The notes beneath the pieces were generated by a model. That model saw nothing but the letters and a program-made list of their open reading frames with translations. It was not told where the DNA came from and made no database searches. From positions 186,001 through 250,000 of the forward strand of contig JAKLGA010000006.1 of the NCBI GenBank assembly GCA_022710975.1: a DNA stretch of 64,000 nt, given 5' to 3'. Below are positions 38,392 to 46,645 of this stretch, one piece after another. The stretch's first letter is position 1, and each line of letters opens with the position of its first letter. This DNA is from Myxococcota bacterium. GTDB taxonomy: Bacteria > Myxococcota > B64-G9. Made by a program: the position numbers and the translations under genes.

Positions 38392-39261
38392 TCAGCTCTC
38401 ACCGGCGATGTCGAGCAGGTACTGCCCGTAGTCGGTGTTCCCCAGGGGGGCGGCCAGGGCCCGCAGGCGCTCCCGGTCGATCAGCCCCTGACGGAAGGCG
38501 ATCTCCTCGATGCAGGCGATGTAGTAGCCCTGCCGGCGCTGGATCGCCTGGACGAAGTTGCCCGCCTCCTGGATGCCCTCGCAGGTGCCCGTGTCGAGCC
38601 AGGCCATGCCGCGCCCGAGCACCTCGACGCGCAGCTCGCCGCGGGTCATGTACGCCCGGTTGAGATCGGTGATCTCGAGCTCCCCGCGCGGGGAGGGCCG
38701 GAGGCCCCTGGCCAGCGCCACCACCTGGTCGTCGTAGAAGTACAGGCCCGGGATCGCCAGGTGGGAGCGGGGCTGCTGGGGCTTCTCCTCCAGCGAGACG
38801 GCCCGGCCCTGGGCGTCCACCTCGACCACGCCGAAGGCGCGCGGGTCCTTCACCCGGTAGCCGAAGACCAGGGCGCCCGAGCGCAGGCCGGTGCTGCGCT
38901 GCAGGATCTCGGTCAGGCGCTGGCCGTAGAACACGTTGTCGCCCAGGATGAGCGCCACCGGCTCCCGGCCCACGAACTCGGCGCCCACCAGGAAGGCGTC
39001 CGCCAGCCCGCGCGGCGCACTCTGGGCCACGTACTCGAACCGCAGCCCGAGCTGGGTGCCGTCCCCCAGGAGCCTCTGGTAGAGGGGCAGATCCTGGGGG
39101 GTGGAGATGATCAGGATCTCGCGGATGCCCGCCAGCATGAGCACCGAGAGCGGGTAGTAGATCATGGGCTTGTCGTAGATCGGCAGCAGCTGCTTCGAGA
39201 TGGCCCGGGTCGAGGGGTACAGCCGCGTGCCCGCGCCGCCCGCCAGGATGATGCCCTTCAT
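38392..39261 (-). CDS. rfbA: Glucose-1-phosphate thymidylyltransferase
   Basis: 289 residues: [19 protein letters not shown] (nucleotide loop), [28 protein letters not shown] (metal-binding Asp), [11 protein letters not shown] and AWLDTGT, all RmlA signatures. First step of dTDP-rhamnose synthesis. The ATG at 39261 has GAAGAGGAG upstream. First gene of a seven-gene minus-strand run (rfbA, C, D, B, PilZ, small protein, miaB). Confidence 0.96.
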   Translation of the reverse strand: MKGIILAGGAGTRLYPSTRAISKQLLPIYDKPMIYYPLSVLMLAGIREILIISTPQDLPLYQRLLGDGTQLGLRFEYVAQSAPRGLADAFLVGAEFVGREPVALILGDNVFYGQRLTEILQRSTGLRSGALVFGYRVKDPRAFGVVEVDAQGRAVSLEEKPQQPRSHLAIPGLYFYDDQVVALARGLRPSPRGELEITDLNRAYMTRGELRVEVLGRGMAWLDTGTCEGIQEAGNFVQAIQRRQGYYIACIEEIAFRQGLIDRERLRALAAPLGNTDYGQYLLDIAGES

Positions 39262-39301
39262 GGCCGGATTCTCCTCTTCGAGGCGTTCGCCGGGCACCAC
39301 G

Positions 39302-39328
39302 ATTCCATCCCCGGCGGATGGCTGTCAA
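39302..39328 (-). promoter_or_regulatory. rfbA: Candidate rfb operon promoter
   Basis: A perfect TTGACA (39328-39323) lies 15 bp from TGGAAT on the minus strand, a short spacer. The leader would be about 35 bases. The -35 is convincing, the -10 less so. Confidence 0.35.
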
Positions 39329-39372
39329 GCCTGGCGCGCCCGCCGGCCGAGGCGCTGGAAGGCACGCGCGGT

Positions 39373-39401
39373 TGGACAGAGGCGACCCGGGTTGCTAAGA
39401 T
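39373..39401 (+). promoter_or_regulatory. Promoter of the flippase gene, possibly leaderless
   Basis: TGGACA (5/6), 17 bp, TAAGAT (4/6) preceded by GC. The -10 ends 8 bases before the ATG at 39410 and no ribosome site is present, so the transcript may begin at the start codon. Confidence 0.45.
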
Positions 39402-39409
39402 GCGCCGCC

Positions 39410-40996
39410 ATGTCCGAGCCGAGCGGCGAAACCCCGTCCCCGTCCCCGCCCGCGCGCTCCCCGGCCGAGGTCCGCCGCGGGGACATCCGGCACGCCGCGG
39501 TGGGCGCGGGCACGAACTTCCTCACGATCATCGCGGGGTTGTCGGAGTTCGCCTTCCAGCCGATCATGGCCCACCTGTACGGGGTGAGCACCTACGGCCT
39601 GTACCGTTTCGGCTACGGCATCCTGGAGCCCTTCCTGCGGCTGAGCGCGCTGGGCACGGACAAGGGGTTGCTGCGCCACATCGCCTCGCACCGGGTGGCC
39701 GGCGAGCCGGAGCTCGAGCGCGCCAGCCTGCGCACCGCCTGCTGGCTGACCCTGCTGGGCGGGCTGGGCCTGGCGGCGCTGGCGTTCCTCCTGGCCGGGC
39801 CGCTGGCCCGGCTGCAGAACCAGCCGAGCTCGGAGCTGGCCATCCGCCTGCTCGCGCCGTCGATCCCCTTCGCCGCCCTGGTGCTGGTGCTGATTTCGGC
39901 CACCATGGGCGCCAAGCTCATGCGCTACAACCTGCTGGTGCGCGGCATCGCCCAGCCGCTGCTGCTGCTGCTGGCGGCCCTGGCGGCCGGGCTGCTCTCC
40001 CCCACCCTGGTCGGCCTGTGCGGGGCCAACGTGGTGGCGACCGCGCTGACCGCGCTCCTGGCGGTGTGGGCGGCCCGCCGGGTCTTCCGCGGGGTGCCGC
40101 TCCGGGAGCTGTTCTGGCCCCGGTCCGGCCGGGGGCCCGGGCTGCACTGGGAGATGGCGCGCTTCTCCCTGCCCATGGGGCTGGCGGAGTTCCTGAACGC
40201 CGTGCTCCAGCGCGCGGACCTGATCCTGCTGGGCTTCTTCGCCGGGCTGGAGTCGGTCGGGGTGTACGCGGGCCTGGAGACCATCAGCCGCATCGTGGCC
40301 AACGTGCGCTACGCCTTCGATCCGGTGGCCTCCCCGGTGCTGTCCGAGGCCCTGCGCCAGCGGGACCAGGCGCGCCTGGGCTACAACCTGAAGCTCATGA
40401 CGCGCTGGGTGGCGCTGCTCACCTTCCCCGTGTTCTGCTTCATGCTGCTGTTCCAGGCCGACCTGCTGGGCCTGTTCCCCCGGGAGTTCCTGGTCGCCGC
40501 GGGGCTGTTCCCGCTCTTCCTGCTGCGCCACCTGGTCAACGGCACGCTCGGGTTGAGCGGCTGGGTGGTGGCCATGGCGGGCCGCTCCAGCCTGGTCCTG
40601 TTCAACAACCTGGCGGCCGCGGCCTGCAACGTGGGGCTGTCGCTCTGGCTGCTGCCGCGCCACGGCATGCTGGGCGCGTGCATCGCGGCGCTGGCCTCGG
40701 TCAGCCTGATCCAGGTGCTGATCCTGGTGGAGGTGGTCGTGCTCCACAGGGTGCAGCCGTTCTCGCTGGCCTTCCTCAAGGTGTGCCTGGCGGCGGCGGC
40801 GGCGCTGGGGGTGATGCACCAGCTCGCGCCGCTCGAGGGGCTGGCCGCCCCGCTCCGGCTGGGGCTGGGCACGTTGCTGCTCGTCGGGCTGTACCTCGGG
40901 GCGCTGGTCGCCCTGCGGTTGCAGCCCGAGGAGCGCGAGATCGCCGCCCGCGTGGGGGCCAGGCTGGGCCGGCTCCTCGGGCGCGGCCGGAGGTGA
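39410..40996 (+). CDS. Polysaccharide flippase (Wzx/MOP superfamily)
   Basis: A 528-residue polytopic protein with about 12-14 membrane helices and the general form of O-antigen/teichoic-acid-type flippases. VGAGTNFLTIIAGLSEFAFQPIMA is the first helix, and the conserved segment RFSLPMGLAEFLNAVLQRADLILLG begins the second half. It probably flips lipid-linked sugar units. The N-terminal 30 residues are Ser/Pro-rich and cytoplasmic. The start at 39410 is chosen by hydrophobic profile and promoter position; there is no Shine-Dalgarno. Divergent from rfbA and followed 7 bp later by a glycosyltransferase. Confidence 0.85.
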   Translation: MSEPSGETPSPSPPARSPAEVRRGDIRHAAVGAGTNFLTIIAGLSEFAFQPIMAHLYGVSTYGLYRFGYGILEPFLRLSALGTDKGLLRHIASHRVAGEPELERASLRTACWLTLLGGLGLAALAFLLAGPLARLQNQPSSELAIRLLAPSIPFAALVLVLISATMGAKLMRYNLLVRGIAQPLLLLLAALAAGLLSPTLVGLCGANVVATALTALLAVWAARRVFRGVPLRELFWPRSGRGPGLHWEMARFSLPMGLAEFLNAVLQRADLILLGFFAGLESVGVYAGLETISRIVANVRYAFDPVASPVLSEALRQRDQARLGYNLKLMTRWVALLTFPVFCFMLLFQADLLGLFPREFLVAAGLFPLFLLRHLVNGTLGLSGWVVAMAGRSSLVLFNNLAAAACNVGLSLWLLPRHGMLGACIAALASVSLIQVLILVEVVVLHRVQPFSLAFLKVCLAAAAALGVMHQLAPLEGLAAPLRLGLGTLLLVGLYLGALVALRLQPEEREIAARVGARLGRLLGRGRR

Positions 40997-41003
40997 GCAC
41001 GGT

Positions 41004-42041
41004 ATGCGCGTCGCCTTCTACACCCAGGGGGTGAAGACCGCCTCGAGCCGCTTCCGCGCGGCCCAGCTCCTGCCGGGGCTGGCCGAGCACGGCATCGAGG
41101 GCACCCTCCTCCCGGCCAGGCCGAGCGTGCATGGCGACGTGGACCTGGCCTGGGTCCACGGCCTGCGGCGCGAGCTGTTCCGCCCGCTCAGCGTCCTCAG
41201 CCGGGCGGGCCAGCTCCACCTGGCGACCCGCTTCGATCTGCTCTACCTGCAGCGGCCCATGCTCAAGTACTACACCACCCTGCCCGAGGAGATCGTCACC
41301 AGGCTGCGGCCCTCCATCTTCGACATGGACGACGCCATCTTCCACAACAAGCTGGGGCTCGACGCCTTCCGCGTCCGCCGCATCCTGAAGCTGGTGCGCC
41401 ACGTGGTGGTGGGCAACCGCTACCTGGCGGACTTCGTGGGCGAGCCGGCGCGCACCAGCATCATCCCCACGGTGGTGGACACGCGGCGCTACCTGCCTCG
41501 CCCGGATCCCGGCGACGGGCCCTTCACCATCGGCTGGACCGGGGGGGCCCACAACCTGGTGGAGCTCGAGCCCATCGCGCCGGCGCTCCAGCAGGTGCTG
41601 CGGGAGACCGGCGGGCGGCTGCGGATCGTGGCCGAGCGCCTGGAGGGGCGCTTCCTCAGGGAGCTGCCGGTCGACTTCGTGCCCTGGAGCCCGGAGAACG
41701 AGGTGCGCGCGCTGGCCGCGGCCCACGTGGGCATCATGCCGCTCAAGGACACGCCCTTCAACCGCGGCAAGTGCGGCTTCAAGCTGATCCAGTACATGGC
41801 CTGCGCCATCCCCGTGGTGGCCAGCCCGGTGGGGGCCAACCGGGACGTGGTGCGCGCCGGCCAGGACGGGTTCCTGGCCGCGGACAACGCCAGCTGGCGC
41901 GAGGCGCTGCTGGCGCTGGCCCGGGATCCCGCCCTGCGCGCGCAGGCGGGCGCGGCCGGCCGGCAGCGCGCCCAGGCCGAGTTCTCCCTGGACGCGGTCA
42001 TCCCCAGGTACGTGGAGCTGTTCCGGCGCGTGGCCGGGTAG
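41004..42041 (+). CDS. Glycosyltransferase, family 4-like (GT-B)
   Basis: A 345-residue GT-B enzyme. The first domain starts MRVAFYTQGVKTASSRFRA and includes FDMDDAIFHN. The second has TIGWTGGAHNLVELEPI (nucleotide-sugar loop), HVGIMPLKDTPFNRGKCGFKLIQYMACAIPVVASPVG, which places the conserved Lys and the E/Q-x7-E-like acceptor region, and a C-terminal helix. The sugar donor is unknown. GGAGGTGAG lies about 9 bases before the ATG and overlaps the flippase end. With the flippase and rfb genes it suggests surface glycan assembly. Confidence 0.85.
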   Translation: MRVAFYTQGVKTASSRFRAAQLLPGLAEHGIEGTLLPARPSVHGDVDLAWVHGLRRELFRPLSVLSRAGQLHLATRFDLLYLQRPMLKYYTTLPEEIVTRLRPSIFDMDDAIFHNKLGLDAFRVRRILKLVRHVVVGNRYLADFVGEPARTSIIPTVVDTRRYLPRPDPGDGPFTIGWTGGAHNLVELEPIAPALQQVLRETGGRLRIVAERLEGRFLRELPVDFVPWSPENEVRALAAAHVGIMPLKDTPFNRGKCGFKLIQYMACAIPVVASPVGANRDVVRAGQDGFLAADNASWREALLALARDPALRAQAGAAGRQRAQAEFSLDAVIPRYVELFRRVAG

Positions 42042-42050
42042 GCTCGCCGC

Positions 42051-43847
42051 TCAGCGGGCCAGGGCCGCCGGCGGGGGACCGCGGAAGGGATCGCCCACCC
42101 ACAGCAACCCCTGCTCGCCGCCCACCAGGCAGCGGCGCGGCTTCTGCCAGCAGGCCACCCGGGTCACCGCCGCGCGCGTGGGCAGCGGCCAGGCCTGCCA
42201 GCTCTCGCCGCCGTCCGCGCTGCGGTGGAGCCCGTCACGGCCCGCGGCGGCCAGCCCGCGCAGGCGATCCACGAACACCAGGTCGCGCAGGGCCTCGGTG
42301 GTCTTCACCTGGCTGAAGGCCCAGGTGGCGCCGCCGTCGCGGGTCGCGAGCAGCATGCCCTCCTCGCCGGCCAGCCAGCCCTGCCGGGCGTCCAGGAACT
42401 GTGCGGCCCGCAGCGCGCCCTTGCCGGAGGACACCCCGGTCCAGGTGCGGCCCCCGTCCGGGCTGCGGAAGGCCAGGCGCTTCTCGCCCACGGCGTAGAC
42501 CGTCCGGGCGTCGGCCCAGGTGGCTGCGGTCAGGCCGCGGTCGGTGGGCAGGCGGTCCTGGCTCCAGCTCTTGCCGCCGTCCTCGCTGCGCAGCGCGCCG
42601 CCCCCCTCGCCCACCAGCAGGATGCGCTTGCGGTCGCGCGCCGCGAGCCCGGCCAGCGACCGCTCGGGCCAGCGCCCGAGCTGGGTCCAGCTCTCGCCGC
42701 CGTCGGCGGTGGCGTACAGCGCGTGGGCGTCCAGCCCCAGCCCGTTGCGCTCGTCGAAGAACACCAGGTCCGTGAGCGCGGCCGGCACGCTCCTGCGGGC
42801 CTCCCAGGTCAGCCCGTGATCCTTGCTGAAGTAGAGCCCGCCGTCGGCGTGCAGGCGGTAGGCCCGCCCGCCCGCCAGGCAGGAGAGGGCCAGCAGGCTG
42901 CCCGGGCAGGGGCCCAGGGCGTCGATGGCCGTGGGCGCGCGGCCGGGGAACCGGCCCCGACCGCCGCCGTCGCCGACCAGCAGGAGCGCGCCGCTCCAGA
43001 GGGCGGCCTCGCGCCAGGTGCGCTGGGGGCCTGTCTGGACGCGCGTCCAGCCGCCCTCCCCGCCCGAGCCCACCAGGGCCTCGCCGACCGGCCCGGCCAG
43101 CAGCACCCGGCCGTCGGGCAACGCGCCGGCGGGCCGGGGGCAGATGGCCTGCCAGGGCCCGGCCGGGACCGGGGCGTCCTGCCAGGTCCGGCCCTGGTCG
43201 CGGGACATGCGCACCTCGCCCCGGCAGGCGCTCACCCACACCGCCCCGTCCGCGCCGAGGAGCAGCCCCGCGGCCTGGCCGCCGAGCGGCAGGCTGCGGC
43301 TGGGCTCGGCGGCGCCCCCGGGCCACAGCCGCAGCTCGCCCTGGGCCCCGAGCGCGGCCAGCGCCCCGCCCGGGCCCGCGGCCAGCGCCAGGCCGGGCCG
43401 GCCCTCGGTGGCGAACAGGAGCGAGACCGCCCCGGTCCGATCGGCCCGCCACACCCCGCCGTCCGCGGCCAGCAGGCGCGCCTCGCCATCCGGGGCGAGC
43501 GCGAGGTCCGCGAACGCCAGCCCCGCGGGCAGGCCGACGCTCTGCCAGGTGCGCCCGCCGTCCCGGGAGCGCCACAGCCGGCCCGGCCGGTCGATGGCCC
43601 AGCCCTCGAGCAGGCCGGAGAAGCGCACCCGGGTGAGCCCGTGGTCGGGGAAGCGCCCGCGCGGCTGGAGGCCGGCCACGCCGTCCGGGCTGAACCACAG
43701 GGTGCCGGCGCTGTCCAGCAGCCAGCAGCCCCTGGAGGCGACGCAGGAGATGGAGATCAGGTCGTCCGGGATGACCTGCGGGTCCACGGGCACCAGCCCG
43801 CCCACCAGCACCGCCCCGAGCACCCAGGCCCCAAGGAAGATCGTCAT
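42051..43847 (-). CDS. Secreted YCF48/BNR-type beta-propeller protein
   Basis: A 598-residue protein with an N-terminal hydrophobic signal (MTIFLGAWVLGAVLVGGLVPV). About ten repeats carry the Asp-box/BNR pattern S/T-x-D-x-G-x-T/S-W: SRDGGRTWQSVG, SRDQGRTWQDA, SKDHGLTWEA, TADGGESWTQLG, SEDGGKSWSQ, SPDGGRTWTGV, TRDGGATWAFS and SADGGESWQAW. The fold resembles photosystem-II assembly factor YCF48 and sialidase-type propellers, but no sialidase catalytic residues are apparent. It may be an envelope assembly or binding protein. GGGAGG precedes the ATG. Convergent with the glycosyltransferase, with a 9-bp gap. Confidence 0.85.
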   Translation of the reverse strand: MTIFLGAWVLGAVLVGGLVPVDPQVIPDDLISISCVASRGCWLLDSAGTLWFSPDGVAGLQPRGRFPDHGLTRVRFSGLLEGWAIDRPGRLWRSRDGGRTWQSVGLPAGLAFADLALAPDGEARLLAADGGVWRADRTGAVSLLFATEGRPGLALAAGPGGALAALGAQGELRLWPGGAAEPSRSLPLGGQAAGLLLGADGAVWVSACRGEVRMSRDQGRTWQDAPVPAGPWQAICPRPAGALPDGRVLLAGPVGEALVGSGGEGGWTRVQTGPQRTWREAALWSGALLLVGDGGGRGRFPGRAPTAIDALGPCPGSLLALSCLAGGRAYRLHADGGLYFSKDHGLTWEARRSVPAALTDLVFFDERNGLGLDAHALYATADGGESWTQLGRWPERSLAGLAARDRKRILLVGEGGGALRSEDGGKSWSQDRLPTDRGLTAATWADARTVYAVGEKRLAFRSPDGGRTWTGVSSGKGALRAAQFLDARQGWLAGEEGMLLATRDGGATWAFSQVKTTEALRDLVFVDRLRGLAAAGRDGLHRSADGGESWQAWPLPTRAAVTRVACWQKPRRCLVGGEQGLLWVGDPFRGPPPAALAR

Positions 43848-43886
43848 CCGCGCACCTCCCTGCCCTCGCCTCCCACCGACGAGACG

Positions 43887-43915
43887 ATGGAACCCCACTC
43901 CCGCCACCAGGTCAA
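43887..43915 (-). promoter_or_regulatory. Possible promoter of the YCF48-like gene
   Basis: TTGACC (5/6) and TTCCAT (3/6) on the minus strand with a 17 bp spacer, about 40 bases before the ATG. Weak -10. Confidence 0.3.
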
Positions 43916-43952
43916 CACCAGTGTGGCTCGCGAGATGGGGATAGGGATCTGG

Positions 43953-43973
43953 CCCGGGTCCTGCGGACCCGGG
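43953..43973. other. Perfect 9-bp hairpin CCCGGGTCC/GGACCCGGG
   Basis: CCCGGGTCC, loop TGC, GGACCCGGG. No T-tract on either side. It lies upstream of the YCF48-like gene and marks the edge of the repeat-rich non-coding block. Confidence 0.5.
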
Positions 43974-44169
43974 TGGGGACCAGGAACAAGTCCGCCTCGA
44001 CCGACCGCGCGCGTTCGCTGTTCTCATTGGGTAGGAGAAGTCCAAGCCTCCGCTGCAGGAAGGTAGCGCCTTCAGGGAGAGGGCTTTCAGAGAGAGGATC
44101 TGGGGAGAAGGTGTGGCTGGGACACGATGCCTACGGAACCCGTGCGGGCCACCAGCCGGTGGCGCAGAG

Positions 44170-44229
44170 AGCCTCTTCCGGCGCGGGCGACATGGCCGTT
44201 GTCCTCTGGCGCCCGAGACGGAAGAGGCT
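44170..44229. other. Nested inverted repeat (11-bp outer stem, 6-bp inner stem)
   Basis: AGCCTCTTCCG at 44170-44180 is perfectly complementary to CGGAAGAGGCT at 44219-44229. Inside, CGGGCG (44184-44189) pairs with CGCCCG (44210-44215). This would make a large cruciform or RNA stem-loop. Confidence 0.65.
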
Positions 44230-44290
44230 CACGGAGCGCAGGCTGGGCAGGCGCCACGCCGCTGCAGGAGGGTGGCACCATCAGGAGAGA

Positions 44291-44386
44291 CGTTCTCAGA
44301 TCCCGCGTGTGTGAATCGCCCAGGGCAGTTCCTCGAGAGGGAGTAGCAGGAGACGAGCGTTGAGCACCCCTGCATGACCCTACCCC
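44291..44386 (+). repeat. Repeat element, forward copy, block 1
   Basis: 96 bp matching 46208-46303 with five differences and no gaps (about 95 percent). The first 51 bp (CGTTCTCAGATCCCGC to CCTCGAGAGGG) is the core element that also occurs inverted nearby. Confidence 0.85.
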
Positions 44387-44430
44387 TCGAGGAATGTCCG
44401 GGGTGGATGCACACGAGAGATCAGCCAACG
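44385..44430 (-). repeat. Repeat element core, diverged inverted copy, block 1
   Basis: Reads CCTCGAGGAATG, then GGATGCACACG, GAGATCAG and CAACG. It aligns with the reverse complement of the core at 44291-44341, with several changes. Confidence 0.55.
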
Positions 44431-44530
44431 AAGGCATCGTCCCTCGCTGCAGGTGGCCTCGTTGCAGGTGGCTGGCACCTGCCGGGGGGGCGGTTCTTCG
44501 AGGAGGAGGCCGGTCGGAATGACCCTCCTG

Positions 44531-44595
44531 CTCGTCTTCGCCCCTTCACTCGAAGAATGCCCTGAGCGAGCCAGACACGCAGGATCTGCAAACGC
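44531..44595 (-). repeat. Repeat element, inverted copy, block 1
   Basis: 65 bp matching 46388-46452 with five differences (about 92 percent). Its core (GAAGAATGCCCTGAGCGAG, then CACGCAGGATCTG) aligns with the reverse complement of the forward copies. Confidence 0.8.
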
Positions 44596-44657
44596 CTTCC
44601 GCTGCGGGAGTCCGGCGCTGCAAGAGGCGGGCACCTGCAGGAGAGGGTGAAAAGGAA

Positions 44658-45896
44658 TCAACGAGGGGGCGGCTTGCTATGGCGCCGCCTCGGGGAGCAT
44701 CGCTCCCAGGCCCCCGAGTAACCTGCGTCTTCATCACAGCGTTCTTGTTCCCCCACCCGGTAGTATTTCACGAGGCACTCGGTGACCACATGCATGTCGC
44801 GATCGTTGTGCGGTTTGTCGGACACCGCGTACATGAAGTCTAACACCCGCTGGTCACGGAAGGCGCAGAGGCTGGCCATCGCCACCCGCGTGTCGGTGTT
44901 CAGCTCGCGCTCGGCCGCCTCGAGGAGGAAGGGCAAGACCGGCAGGAAGTCGTCGGGCAGGAACTGCAGCTGCCCGCCACCAGGTGCGCACTGCCCACAG
45001 TAGATGCATTCCAGGTGCCATGTCTTGAGCTTGTGAAGCGCGGATCGGGGGATCTTGCGGGCGGCCCGGGCGAAGGCCGGGCGGTCGCGGATGTCCATCT
45101 TTTCGGCCACCGCGGCCAGCAGGTTCAGCGGCTGGAACGTATCGCGGATCACCACGCGGGTCTCGCCCGTGCGCGTCGGGTAGTCGAGCTGGAAGTAGCC
45201 GGTCTCAAGGATGTGGAGGTCCTCGTCGATGCGGTTGTAGCCCCGATGCGAGAAGACCCAGAGCGAGTCGGTGTGGGGATCGAAGCGAATCCACCGGACG
45301 AGGTCCCCGCTCAAGCCATCCTTCTTGCGCAGTCGCCCCAGGAGCTCCTCCGTCTCCAGATCCTGCACCAGGAGCCCTTCGCCCTCGATGGGCCCCCACT
45401 CTCCGTCGTGAAGCGTGCCGAGGAACACCTTTCGGTTGCGGACCTCGACCGCACTCACGCCGTGGCATGGGTCGATCCGCGCCTTGAAGATCTTCCTCTC
45501 GTGCCAGAGGAGGGGCTTGTAATGAGCGCCTTCAGAGCAGTAGGCAGTCAACGAGGTCCAGCGTTCCCCGTTGGAATCGAAGTAGACCTCTCCTGGATCC
45601 TCGCCGCGTTCCCCTGGGACCAGGCCGCGGGGAGGTCTGGGCCGCTTGGCATACTGGAAGAGGATCCCCGTGTTGCACCTCACGGGTACGAGCCGACGGG
45701 ACTCACGCAGGAGCGCCAGGCACTTCCCCTCCGCGGTGCCGAGCAGCACCCTGTCCGGCTCGAACCGGACCAGCCGCATGAGAGGTAACAAATCCCAATC
45801 CGCCAACTCGCCGGCCAGGACCGGGCCACAGGCCAGGAGGCCAAGCAACATGGTGAGCCGGCAGGCCGGTCTGTTCAGGGCAGGCCTCGAGTTCAT
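44658..45896 (-). CDS. Secreted orphan protein: propeller-like N-terminal part, HEAT-like C-terminal part
   Basis: Not recognised as a named family. The 412-residue form starts with a signal-like segment (NRPACRLTMLLGLLACGPVLAG). Residues about 60-260 contain blade-like repeats, for example GLSGDLVRWIRFDPHTDSLW then FSHRGYNRID, close to the Reg_prop pattern. A cysteine cluster CIYCGQC lies near residue 310, and helices after it (FLLEAAERELNTDTRVAMAS) look HEAT-like. No ribosome site precedes either ATG (45896 or 45851); I prefer 45896 for its positively charged signal start. Base composition is visibly lower in GC than its neighbours. It is flanked on both sides by repeat blocks. Confidence 0.6.
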   Translation of the reverse strand: MNSRPALNRPACRLTMLLGLLACGPVLAGELADWDLLPLMRLVRFEPDRVLLGTAEGKCLALLRESRRLVPVRCNTGILFQYAKRPRPPRGLVPGERGEDPGEVYFDSNGERWTSLTAYCSEGAHYKPLLWHERKIFKARIDPCHGVSAVEVRNRKVFLGTLHDGEWGPIEGEGLLVQDLETEELLGRLRKKDGLSGDLVRWIRFDPHTDSLWVFSHRGYNRIDEDLHILETGYFQLDYPTRTGETRVVIRDTFQPLNLLAAVAEKMDIRDRPAFARAARKIPRSALHKLKTWHLECIYCGQCAPGGGQLQFLPDDFLPVLPFLLEAAERELNTDTRVAMASLCAFRDQRVLDFMYAVSDKPHNDRDMHVVTECLVKYYRVGEQERCDEDAGYSGAWERCSPRRRHSKPPPR

Positions 45897-46207
45897 GCTG
45901 CAAGGCCTGGTACAAGTCCCGTGCCACATGTTCAGCGGGTCCGCGCTGCGTTCCGTTCTGTGTGTCAGCCTCCCAGCAACCGGCTGGAACATCGTGCGAT
46001 TGCGGGCTGGCGGGTCGGATGCGACCGTCAGGGTGAAGGGAGCTGTTCGCCTTGCCTACAGCCCATGAGACACGCCTGGTGTGGGCCCGAGAGCACGAAT
46101 CTACAGGTGTGTCGGCCTCGGGCGTGAAGGAGCGGAGTCTTCTTGCTGCGCCCTGCTCCCCGCTGCAGGTGGCTGGCACCTGCCGGGGTGGGTCTGCCGG
46201 CAAGGGG

Positions 46208-46303
46208 CGTTCTCAGATCCCGCCTGTGTGGATCGCCCAGGGCAGTTCCTCGAGAGGGAGGAGCAGGAGACGAGCGTTGAACACCCCTGCATGGCCCTAC
46301 CCC
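46208..46303 (+). repeat. Repeat element, forward copy, block 2
   Basis: Collinear, gap-free match to 44291-44386 (five differences in 96 bp), 1917 bp away. It is bounded on both sides by the GCTGCAGG hairpin. Confidence 0.85.
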
Positions 46304-46328
46304 GCTGCAGGAGGGTGGCACCCTCAGA

Positions 46329-46372
46329 AAGGGGCTTTCTGGCCTAGGGCTTGTGCCCCTTCTTCGCCAGAA
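46329..46372. other. Interleaved stems compatible with an H-type pseudoknot
   Basis: AAGGGGC (46329-46335) pairs with GCCCCTT (46355-46361), and TTCTGGC (46337-46343) pairs with GCCAGAA (46366-46372). The two perfect 7-bp stems interleave, leaving loops of 1, 11 and 4 bases. The pairing exists on either strand's transcript. Confidence 0.4.
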
Positions 46373-46387
46373 CCGGGACGACGGCCG

Positions 46388-46452
46388 CTCGCCTTCGCCC
46401 CTCCACTTGAAGAATGCCCTGAGCGAGCCAGACACGCAGGGGCTGCAAACGC
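46388..46452 (-). repeat. Repeat element, inverted copy, block 2
   Basis: Matches 44531-44595 with five differences in 65 bp. With the forward copy at 46208 it makes an imperfect long inverted repeat around the pseudoknot-like segment. Confidence 0.8.
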
Positions 46453-46645
46453 ATCACCGAGGACTCGTCCCCCGGACCCCTGCCCACGCACTCGGTGCAG
46501 GTCCCCTGCCCTTTCCCCATCTTCACCCATTAAGAATTCCTCTCCTGGGTTCTTCCCCTCCGGTGCAGGAGGTTGGCAGCTGCAGGAAGTGGGGCACCTG
46601 GGAACCAAAGTGCGCCGGCACCTTCCAGGGCAAGGCCGCGCTTCC

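Larger units (their letters stand above)
44051..44641. repeat. Repeat-rich non-coding block 1 (3' of the orphan propeller/HEAT gene)
   Basis: About 600 bp with no credible gene. It holds four copies of a short hairpin with consensus GCTGCAGGnGG-n-TGGCACCnnC: 44052-44075, 44261-44285, 44461-44485 and 44617-44641. It also holds three copies of a 46-51 bp element (one forward, two inverted) and a long nested inverted repeat. Open frames across it are short and lack ribosome sites. Between the two blocks, differences in the best-conserved segment would all be amino-acid changes in the one open minus-strand frame, so the block is probably not coding. Confidence 0.7.
46162..46586. repeat. Repeat-rich non-coding block 2 (3' of the zinc-ribbon lipoprotein gene)
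   Basis: About 430 bp without a credible gene inside the 749-bp gap 45897-46645. It has three copies of the GCTGCAGG...GGCACC hairpin: 46162-46185 (GCAGGTG-GCTGG-CACCTGC, perfect), 46304-46327 (GAGGGT-GGC-ACCCTC) and 46563-46586. It also has one forward and one inverted copy of the longer element and a possible pseudoknot. In order and spacing it parallels block 1. The remaining flanks (45897-46161 and 46587-46645) show nothing I can name. Confidence 0.7.

Noticed and set aside
43953-43973. Rho-independent terminator
   Set aside because: A strong stem but no T-tract on either strand, and no gene ends toward it within a useful distance.
44087-44437. Short minus-strand ORFs within the repeat blocks that share a similar peptide (also at 46028-46435)
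   Set aside because: They lack ribosome sites, and the changes between the two copies would all be non-synonymous in that frame, the opposite of coding conservation.
44291-46452. Integron attC sites and gene cassettes
   Set aside because: GTTGAGC/GTTGAAC in the repeats fits the GTTRRRY core by chance, but the matching RYYYAAC end with the right spacing is missing, the blocks are too long and no integrase is present. The gene-plus-block pattern is kept as a finding.
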